Position numbers and translations under genes: made by a program. This document shows, in pieces, positions 23,331 to 31,375 of a DNA stretch of 64,000 nt (the first letter of the stretch is position 1; the number at the start of each line of letters is the position of its first letter). The DNA is from Hyaloraphidium curvatum. Lineage: Eukaryota > Monoblepharomycota > Hyaloraphidiomycetes > Hyaloraphidiales > Hyaloraphidiaceae. The stretch is from assembly GCA_025558095.1 (NCBI GenBank), contig JAIVFI010000017.1, positions 124,001 through 188,000 of the forward strand, given 5' to 3'. The notes beneath the pieces are model-generated. The model was not told the DNA's origin, searched no databases, and was given only the letters and a program-made list of their open reading frames with translations.

Positions 23331-23911
23331 TATTCTTCTTCATCTGGGGAAGGAAGCTGTACCAAAGGCACATTGCTGTGGCCACACGACAGAAGCCACC
23401 TTGTGGGAGTGGTCTGATCCTCTTGGGCCAAGGAGGGTCGGGCAAGACCTTCACAGACAAACCAGTCTATCACATGGCGGACCTCCTGGGAAGGCAAAAC
23501 TGGTTTAGAGCCGCTTCCCCCACCGGCAAAGCTGCCGCTCAAATGCCGGGGCTGTCAGGCACTCTGCACGAGGTGCTAATGCTGAACATCGAAACCAAGG
23601 GGAAAAAGGAGAAGGGCAAGAAGGGCCAGAAGGAGCACTACAAGGCGTGTGTGGACCGCAACATCCACAAGCTGAGGGAAGAGCTACAAGATTGCTGGTT
23701 CTTTGTCTTGGATGAGATGGGAATGGTTGGCCAATTGCTTCTCAGCATCCTGGACTACGCTTTCAAGAAGATCAGGGCAGCTGATTACCCGGACATCCAC
23801 ATCACTGAAATGCCCATGTTTGGAGGCACCCACATCAAGGCCTGCGGCGACTTTTACCAGCTACCACCCGTGGGGGCCGCCTCATTGGCCAAAGCGGCAC
23901 CTGCAGAATAG
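23331..23911 (+). pseudogene. Pif1-type helicase gene, 3' part with Walker A and B, truncated
   Basis: Resumes directly after LINE copy D as GRKLYQRHIAVATRQ, then Walker A GQGGSGKT, the Pif1 motif ASPTGKAAAQMPG, Walker B WFFVLDEMGMV and motif III GDFYQLPPV. It stops at 23911 where the 3' end of LINE copy E begins, so motifs IV-VI are absent. Pif1 helicases are 5'-to-3' SF1B DNA helicases. Together with 17655-19200 this was a single coding region before LINE insertion. The fragment has no usable start of its own. Confidence 0.75.
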
Positions 23912-24871
23912 AATAATATTGGTGACCCGGACCTGCCCCTGGCTTGGCCGCTGTTACACCATGAGTTTGCTGCTAATTGCAAAGTTCATCGTCGTCGTGT
24001 GTCTTTTTCATTTTCCCAGTTTTCCTGTCCTTCATGGACTTTGAGATGAAGCTGGCAATGGAGTTGAGGGCCTTCTCCTTCTGCCGCCTCGCTTTGATCG
24101 TGGGCTCGAACTCCTTGATGCTAAGAGCCCAGAGCCAGGTCTCCATGTTCCACTCGCGGCCTAGTGCTTCCAATCTAGTCTGCAGCTTCTGGCGCCGCTC
24201 CACATTTGCTGAACAGTGAAACAGAAAGTGTTGTTCGTCTCCAATGTGCTCAGGGTCATGCTTGCGGAACTTGAGTGCCGACTCGTGGTCATGAACTGCA
24301 AGGGGGTACTGGCCAGTGATCGCATACAGACAGGCCAGGGAGGTAGACTTGGGCAGATGAGTGACAGCACGAAGAGCCATGCATGTCACTTTGTCCCTGG
24401 TTGTAGGCTTTCCCCGGCAAGGTACTCCTCCTTCGGCATCTCCACAATGAACGGGTTCCCATATTGGCCCACTGCCTTGACCTTTGTGTTGTAGAGCTTG
24501 AGCTGGAGGTCAGGACTCATCCCAGGCTGCTCCCTGATGTTGCGGAGCCAGAGCCCATAAGCATAGTGCAGCGTTCATCTTAGTCTCCCTGCCATGCACA
24601 TGGTCCTTGCTCCGCCCAGCAGGTCCGGGTCACCAATACTATTCTAAGTTGATGTGAGCTGGTACCCCAGAAGCTTGAAGCTGTCGACCCTCTTCAGCTC
24701 CTGGCCCCTGTACAGGAGCTTCACACGGTGGGGTATCCTCCTGGCCATCCACTCTGTTTTGCTGACGTTGATCTCCAGCCCATTGGCACTGGCATATGCA
24801 GACAAAAGATCCAGCTGCATCTTGGCATCCTTCACCGTCTTCGAGATCAAAGTGGTGTCGTCTGCAAAGGC
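23909..24871 (-). mobile_element. rearranged LINE fragment (copy E)
   Basis: On the minus strand, 24871-24650 encodes RT block FADDTTLISKTVKDAKMQ through FKLLGYQLTST. 24620-24270 continues the thumb region. An internal deletion then joins the ALKF segment directly to KHDPEHIGDEQHFLF, and the 3' end lies at about 23910. A 26-base piece of the LINE 3' terminus in the opposite orientation sits within it at 24622-24647. Small insertions near 24403 and 24560 break the frame further. Confidence 0.8.
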
Positions 24872-25248
24872 TCGGGTGAGAGCAACTGCTATTACCATGG
24901 CCTCAATCTGTTACCTTAGGTGAAAACGGAGGTCAGCAGCATTGTCATCACAAGATCCGTACCTTAGGACTGCATGACGCTAAAGCTGGGTGCACATCAG
25001 CTAATGGATAATTCTTGACAGCAGGGACAAGAATGAACAGCTGTTTCAAGCAACTGCCTTTGCCGACTGCCTCCGAGATGGACAGGAACCACGAGTAACG
25101 GAGCGACCAAGAAAGCAACCCAGAAGCTTTCTCTTCCAAAAGGCACACTTATGTGATCAGGGACAGAAAGCGCTCCGCTAGACCACCTTTCCCTCCACGA
25201 CGTTGTCCCCGCCTTGCCCACGCGACCAGCCGGCTGGTTAAGACGAGC
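24872..25248. other. right flank of retroelement cluster
   Basis: No repeat or gene is recognised. It includes the 3' UTR side of the mitochondrial protein gene that ends at 25249. Confidence 0.4.
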
Positions 25249-25980
25249 TCAGATCCTCCAAGGGATCTGGATCAGGTTCTTGGGCGGGTTCATGGTGACG
25301 TGCCCCGTGGGGTTCCACACTTCCGGCTCGTCGTACTGCGACTTGACCTTCGTGTCGTCTAGCTCAATGTCCTGCGTCCCGACCGGGATGCCGAGCCTCG
25401 AGACGGGCTCAAAGACGGCGGACGGGTTCCGCAGCCGGTGCATCGGCCTCTCCTCGATCTGCCGGAACGCGGCCACGTCCGCGGCCCGCTTCAGGAAGAG
25501 CTTCAAGTCCTCGGTGGTCTCCTTCCGGATCACGTCGAGGCCGGACAGGGCCTCCTGCGCCGAGGCCACGGCCTTGCCCACGGGGTGCACCTCCTCGCCG
25601 CCCTTGGTCAGACCGTTGTCGATCTTGTACACGGCATAGGCCGCGGCCACGGCGAGCACGGCGCGGCGCCAGAACGCGGACCCGAAGCCGACGGAGCTCG
25701 CGTACACGGTCTCGTAGCCCGCGTGCTTGGGGTTCGCGTTGGGGTCTGCGGCGGCGGGTCAGCGCCGGCGCGGCGTAGTCGATTCGCACGCACCGCCGTG
25801 GTGGCCGTCGTCGTGGTGATGGTCGTCGTGGTGCGCGTCGTGCGAGGCCGCGGCGTGCCCGTGCCCGTGCGCCGCGGCGGCGGCGGTGCGGGGCGTGGAC
25901 GCGACGCCGCGCAGGGCCGCGCGGTGTACGGCCCCCGCGGAGACCGCCGCGCGGCGGACGGCGGCGCGGATGGGATGCAT
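25249..25980 (-). CDS. predicted mitochondrial single-pass membrane protein, function unknown
   Basis: Two exons (25980-25794 and 25745-25249) joined across a 48-nt GT-AG intron give 227 residues. The N-terminus MHPIRAAVRRAAVSAGAVHR is Arg/Ala-rich without acids, a typical mitochondrial presequence. A His/Asp-rich stretch (HGHGHAAASHDAHHDDHHH) follows, as in several short mitochondrial proteins. The second exon begins DPNANPKHAGYETVYASS and has one hydrophobic segment (RRAVLAVAAAYAVYKID), then a helical soluble tail ending NPPKNLIQIPWRI. An accessory subunit of a respiratory complex is possible but not shown. The gene is head-to-head with SRP68. Confidence 0.72.
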
Positions 25981-26069
25981 CGTGGGTGGCGGTCGGCAGA
26001 ACGGACCACCCCCCGCCGCGTTCTGCCCCGAAAAAGCCCTTCTCGCGCACACACCACGCGTCGGAAGCG
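25981..26069. promoter_or_regulatory. bidirectional promoter between the mitochondrial protein gene and SRP68
   Basis: 89 bp between divergent start codons, including a CCCCCC-type GC tract. No TATA box is seen. Confidence 0.45.
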
Positions 26070-28478
26070 ATGGCCGACGATACCGGCGCCGTGGACGGCG
26101 ATGGAGGGGCTCAGGAGCTCCCCATTCACAATTTCTCGCGTGCGCATCGCGTCCGCCGCCCCTGGAACGCAACTGGAACACCCCTCCATACCCAGCGCTG
26201 GATATTACCGCCGAGGCTCGCAACATGTACGGTCTGCGCCACCAGGACTACCAGCGATACGGGTGCGGCTCGATGGATGTCGGGAACGGCTCCGGACGGT
26301 CCCACTGACGCCGGTGCGCCAGGCAATACTGCACGCGGCGTATCCACAAGCTGCGGAAGTACACAGGCTTCCTGCAGGGCAAGAAGAAGTTTGCCAAGAA
26401 GGCTGTCGAGCCGGCTAACGCGGTGCACGTTCGGTGGGGAGCGCGCCGAAGCCGAGGAGACGAGTTGCTGACCCGCCCCCAGTTCCCTCCACATCGTGCT
26501 GTTCCAAGCCGAGCGGTGCTGGTCGCAGTTCATGCTCCTGAAGCGGGACTCGGCTGCCGAACCGCGAAAGAAGCACCACGCCGTCCGGAAGCTGAAGAAG
26601 GCGTCGCAGTTCGCGGCCTCGCTTAACGAAATCTGCCAGCACCTCTTTGCGGAAAAGGTGGAAATCGAGTCCGAGACGAAGCAAAAGTCTGTGCTCGGCG
26701 AGCGCGCTTCCCTGGAGGCGCAGGCATACGCGGCCACGATGAAGGGCTTCGTGGCTTTCGAGCTGCAGGCATGGGAGTACACCGTGAAGCACCTGACGGA
26801 GGCCCGCGAGATCTACGAGGGGCTCGGAAAGACGGCATCCAACCAGCGGGAGGAACTTTTGGCCCAGGCTGCCATCGATGCCATCGAACCGAACCTCAAG
26901 TACTCGCTCTACAATCTCCGGGTTGCGGACGGCGACGAGTCCGAGGACGTCGGGAAGCTGTTGGAGATGCTTCGCGGTGCTGATGGGCAGAGCGAGATGG
27001 TGCAGGCGAAAGTCCAGGTCGGTCACCGGCCGTTCTGTGGCCGCGGGACCCGGCTGACTTGACCTATGTTCATCGCCCAGACCTTGCTATCCCAAAAGCT
27101 GTCACGGAAGGCGCATGAGATGACTGCTGTCGAGTTCAGGAAGCAGCAGATACCCGTACGGAACGAGAAGCTGCTGCAGGTGATCCTGAGGGCCACCGAG
27201 GCCGAGAAGCTGCTGGAAACGGCGCCGGACTCGGATCCGGCAAACGCGGACGAGAAGCTTCTGCGGAGCTACGAGTCCATCCTGGAAGCCTGGTGGGAAG
27301 CGCAGGCTTTGGCGGAAGGCGACTTGCGGGAGGACGAGGTCCGTGCTGCGCTGTGTGCGAGCCAGCCTAGCTCACGTGGTGCCCCGCAGCTCGCCACGGC
27401 AAAGGTCAAGTCCTCCAAATCGGCGGAAACGACCACGCAGCTCAAGAATGTGCTGTCATACGTCGCCTTCTGCCGCAATATGAGGACGGTAGACCGCGAC
27501 ATGGTTCTCATGCGCGGCCTGGAACGCAAGCTGGCGGCCACCGGCAGTTCGGAGGTTGCCGGAGCAGCGGATAGCACTGGTCGGAAAAAACGGCGGATGC
27601 TGAAGAAAGGCGCGCAATCCGGCCAGCTCGCTGGTGCCGCGCGGCGGGAGGACTTGGTCAATCTCTGGGATTCCATCGTTCAGGTGAGCAGGTCGTGGCG
27701 GCACCGGCCTCCGCCGATCGCTAAAGGAACCGACAGAACTATACGGAGATAAAGAATCTCCCTTTCGTCCAAAACGATGCTGCTTTGCTGACCGTCGTCG
27801 CGGGTCACCTTTCCCTCGCCCGGGCCAACAAGTTGGTTATGGCTGGCGCGATCCGATCCATTCAACGCTAACGTGACCACGATCAGGTGCCTGCAGCTTG
27901 CCACCCTGCAATCCGACGCCGCAGCAGGGCTTGCTTTGCTCGCACGGGCGCTGTCCTTCCTCTCGTCGACGCGGTCAGAGCTCGACTCGGCCCTCAGACG
28001 CGTCGGAAAGCTGCCGACCGCGGAGGAGGACAGGGAAACGATCACGTCGATGAAGGAGCGTCTTGATGAAGTGGAGCGCGCAGTGCGCCTGGAAAGGACT
28101 CGGATCAAGGCCCGCGCCGTCGAGGCGGAGCAGAATGCCGTCGGCAAAGTCTCGCGGCAGATGGCGGACATCAAGCTCGACGGGGCATCCGCGGACTCGG
28201 GCAGCAAGGAGGGGGCTGCAGCGCGTCAACGTCCTCTTATTGATCGGCTCGACACCTTCCCCGACGACCTCGTGCTGGATCCGCGGAATCCCAACCTCGT
28301 GGATTTCCCTCCCCACTTCGTTCCCGTACCGTGCAAGCCTCTCTTCTTCGACCTCGCCGCGGGCCACATAGAATACCCTCTGGAGGCGATCGCCGCGCGG
28401 GGCCGGAAGCAGCTGGATGACGGGAAGAAGGGCATCTCCGGCTGGCTTGGCGGGTGGTTCGGGGCAAAGAAGTCGTAG
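26070..28478 (+). CDS. SRP68: signal recognition particle subunit SRP68
   Basis: A multi-exon gene starting MADDTGAVDGDGG. The first exon splices after HNFS to PLDITAEARNMYGLRHQDY, then QYCTRRIHKLRKYTGF, the RNA-binding N-terminal region of SRP68. Next come FQAERCWSQFMLLK, EPRKKHHAVRKLKKASQF and a TPR-like helical body (EYTVKHLTEAREIYEGL, AIEPNLKYSLYNLR). Later exons give LSYVAFCRNMRTVDRDM, a basic RKKRRMLKKG segment, and a C-terminal helix bundle. The end reads LVDFPPHFVPVPCKPLFFDLA, which in this family contacts SRP72. SRP68 and SRP72 bind 7S/SRP RNA and help couple translation to ER targeting. The stop is 10 bp from that of the convergent SVIP-like gene. Confidence 0.92.
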
Positions 28479-28491
28479 GCGTGTACGCCTA
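28476..28491. terminator. 16-nt palindrome joining two convergent stop codons
   Basis: TAGGCGT and ACGCCTA form a perfect 7-bp inverted repeat around a GT centre. The outer TAG and CTA are the stop codons of SRP68 (+) and the SVIP-like gene (-). A role in 3'-end formation is possible but unproven. Confidence 0.35.
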
Positions 28492-28873
28492 GTTCCAATC
28501 GGCAGCCGATGGTAGCTTCTCTTCCGGAGCGGCAGGAACCCGTGCCTGCGATCGCTGCTGTTCCAGCTGGGCGGTGAGCTTCCCTCCCCCCGATGTGACC
28601 CCTCGACTGGCATTCTGTACACGCGCCTTCGCGTGAGAAAAGAATCGCAGCAATGAGAGAACCACTTGCTTCTTTTGCTCTGCGTTCCGCGGCCTCCAAT
28701 CGCGCCTGTCGCTCTGCCTCCGAGGTTGCTGGCGTTGCGGCCGATGCGCCAGCGGCGGGGGCCGATCCCAAAGTCCGTCCCTGCGACGCAGGGGGTGGCA
28801 GCAGCGGGGCCGATTGAGGTGCGCCCCTCGGCGCCGGCGCAGCAGGCTCGCTGGTCGAGAAGCAGTTGCCCAT
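28489..28873 (-). CDS. SVIP-like small p97/VCP-interacting protein
   Basis: Two exons (28873-28670 and 28626-28489) give 113 residues. It starts MGNCFS: Gly2 followed by Ser6 is an N-myristoylation signal and Cys4 a possible palmitoylation site. Residues about 55-65 read [11 protein letters not shown], an exact match to the VCP-interacting motif R-x5-A-A-x2-R. The rest is low-complexity Ala/Pro before it and a short basic/Gln-rich tail ending in SAADWN. SVIP proteins tether to ER or endolysosomal membranes and inhibit or recruit p97/Cdc48. Correct joining needs a 43-nt GC-AG intron with donor GCAAGT; no GT donor keeps the frame. Identification rests on the motifs, as family members are short and divergent. 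Confidence 0.68.
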
Positions 28874-29011
28874 CGTGGCACGGAGTCGGGTCGATCCGCC
28901 CGATCACAAGACCGCGCGATCGGACAAACACGCAGTCCACGCGTCTGGAACCGCAAAGGAAGGCTAGATGCTCGTGATGGGGTGTATTCAACTGTACACG
29001 AGGTTGCCCAC

Positions 29012-30071
29012 TCAACCCTGCTTCTTGGTGCGGATTTTGCGGACTGCAAACGCAGTGTCAGACCGATCGCTGGCAACGCCCCCCCCAAAGACTCACGGTA
29101 GAAGTCGAGCTCGCGGCCCTCCAGGACGTAGCCGTCGGCGCGGCCAGACTGCCCGGGCCTGGAAGCCAGGATCGCGTACAGCCGGCCCGTCGAGAACTGG
29201 TCCTCGACGTGGGGGTCCATCTTCGCGTCCGCCTTCCTCGCCTCGATCTTCCTCTGAACGGAACCCGACTTCTTCACCGCCTCCTCAGTAGCACCCTCGG
29301 CCTGCAGGCATGTCGGCGTGAGCTTCGCAAACGTGCCGGAGAGTTTGACACCCACAGCTTTCTTCGCCGCCTTCTTGCCGATGGGAGTGCCGTAGTGGGC
29401 CTCGTACCACTGACGGAACGGCGTCGCATCGACCTGCACGATGGCACCCTTCACCAGCGTCTTCGTCCGGACGAGCTCGTTGTTCGAGGCGTTGTAGACG
29501 ACATCGATGATCCTGGTCTTGCGGGTGACGCTCTCCGAGCCCCACGAGAAGTTGCCTGGCGATCCAAAACATCAGCTAGGGCTCCGTGCCGTCGACGAGC
29601 CCGACCGACCGGCTTCGAGACGCAGAGCACGGAACTTGAGGTGACCTCCGCGGACCCGGACGACGTGCACGCGCTTGGCGCCGAGCTTGGTGTTGGCGGG
29701 CTGGCGGCCGAGCTCGAACTTCCGCTTCTTCCGGTACTGCGCGCGCTTGGCGCCCTGCAACGTGCCGCCGCAGCGTGAGCGACCCCGCGACTTTGTCCCG
29801 GGTTGACCGAACCCACCGTGTGGCTTCGCTTATGCCGGGAGTCACGGCTGATACCTGAATGCGGGAGCGGAATGCTCGCGATGAGAGGCTGCCCGAATGG
29901 AGAGGCTCAAGGGCCGCCGCGGGCGGCTGGGAGGCTGGGCGTCCGAGACGATGGGCGCGACCGGGCTCATCCTGCCCCGCTGGCCCGCGTCCGGCACGTC
30001 TGCATCGCCCGTGCGAAGGCACCGCCTTCCCCGCTGCCGCCCGCGGCGCCCGAATTGCGACAAGTACCCAT
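29012..30071 (-). CDS. RPS8: 40S ribosomal protein eS8
   Basis: The start ATGG at 30071-30068 is followed by a 213-nt intron; exon 2 begins at 29854 and gives [12 protein letters not shown], the invariant eS8 start. A second intron leads to [19 protein letters not shown], then [20 protein letters not shown] and RALRLEAG. Next come [40 protein letters not shown] and [21 protein letters not shown] last intron (GTGAGT...TGCAG, about 29051-29096) splices to [10 protein letters not shown] and the stop at 29012. The protein binds 18S rRNA in the small subunit. An intron right after the initiator codon is common in ribosomal-protein genes. It is head-to-head with CCS. Confidence 0.94.
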
Positions 30072-30225
30072 GGCTCTGGCGTTTGGCGAGGAACTGGAGC
30101 TGGCGAAGGGACTGCCGACGGACGCCAGAAAAGACGATGCGGGCTGGGTTCGGATAATGGATTGGTAACATATTCGTCGGGCCGCATCGGCACCGTCGTT
30201 CCGCGCTCCTGCTCAGTTGCCCGCG
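30072..30225. promoter_or_regulatory. bidirectional promoter between eS8 and CCS
   Basis: 154 bp between the start codons of a highly expressed ribosomal-protein gene and the copper chaperone. No pyrimidine tract or known fungal ribosomal-protein element is clear to me. Confidence 0.45.
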
Positions 30226-31157
30226 ATGGCTACCGAAGGAATGCTCTCCGGCCCCATCAAGCTCGAGTTTGTGCGTTGAGCCGGACCGCGTTCCGCCCTC
30301 GTTGCCGAGCGATGGCTGACCGGAACTTCACCTCCACGCGTCCTACGCGCGCAGGCCGTCGACATGACGTGCGACCACTGCGGTAGGTTTGCCGAGCCGA
30401 CTGCCCATATCCCCGCTAACCGATGGTTTGTCTCATTAACCTCTTGCGCTGGACTGATGTGCTGGCACCCGCGGGTCGCACTCCCCGACCAACAAAATGC
30501 CCCGCAGCCTCCGCCGTCCGCTCCGCGCTGGACAAGGTCTCCGGCATCTCGAGCCTGGACATCAGCGTGCCCGACAAACGCGTCCTCGTAGAGGGCCGGG
30601 CGGCCCCGTCCCGGGTCCTGTCCGCCATTCTGGGTTCGGGGCGCGCCGCCGTCCTGCGCGGCCAGGATTCGGGAGCTGCCCAGCACCTCGGTGCTGCGGT
30701 CTGCATCTTCGAGCACTACCCGGACTATGAGGGCGGGTGGGCCCAGTATAACAACCGCGGACTCGCCCGGATGGTGCAGATCGACCAGGCGCACTGCCTG
30801 GTGGACGTGTCAGTCGGCCCCGGCCTGGCTCCCGGGGTGTACGACATTGCGGTGCACGAGTTTGGCGATATCAGCGAGGGAAGCTCGTCGACCGGACCGG
30901 CGATGCCCCGGGGATCGGTCGGGAAGATCGAGGTCGGCCACGACGGGACCGGCCAGTTTGTCGGCGAGATGACGACCATGGCCGTGTGGGACATGATCGG
31001 AAGGTCCATGGTGCTGCAGCGTAGCGACGGCACGCAGGGAAAGCGAGATGCGATCTGCGGCGTGATCGCTCGCTCCGCGGGGGCATTCCAGAACACCAAG
31101 GTTGTGTGCTCTTGCTCGGGCCAGACTCTGTGGCAAGAAGCGGCTCCTTCCCTGTAG
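30226..31157 (+). CDS. CCS1: copper chaperone for superoxide dismutase (CCS/LYS7)
   Basis: Three exons. Exon 1 gives MATEGMLSGPIKLEF; exon 2 supplies VDMTCDHC, the heavy-metal-associated copper site MTCxxC of domain I; exon 3 continues ASAVRSALDKVSGISSLD. Domain II is SOD1-like (RGLARMVQIDQAHCLVDVSV, GVYDIAVHEFGDIS, GSVGKIEVGHDGTG, VWDMIGRSMVLQ) without the full SOD1 metal-ligand set, as usual in CCS. Domain III ends with FQNTKVVCSCSGQTLW, whose CSC pair corresponds to the CxC motif that transfers copper and forms the SOD1 disulphide. The 244-residue open frame starting at 30423 lacks the copper site, so the spliced start is preferred. Confidence 0.93.
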
Positions 31158-31375
31158 ATGGCTCCTGTGCGGTAGATCATTTTCGTGTCGTAGAGCTTTG
31201 TTGTGATGGATCTTGCGCCCGCCCTTTGGACTCGTCATCACCGGCTTCTCCGGCATGCGCGCCTCTCCCCGGATACCCTGATTCGCGCCCACGCGTCACC
31301 GCGTCCTGAGAACATCTTTGCTCTGGCAATCCGTGCGACTGTGAAAAGGGCCCGCGCGCGCCCTGGCGCTACCTG

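Noticed and set aside
29855-30067. box C/D snoRNA in the eS8 intron
   Set aside because: A GATGAG-like box exists but no convincing box D or terminal stem.
30423-31157. 244-codon unspliced start for the CCS gene
   Set aside because: It lacks the MTCDHC copper site, which is present in the spliced upstream exon; the extra residues are intron.
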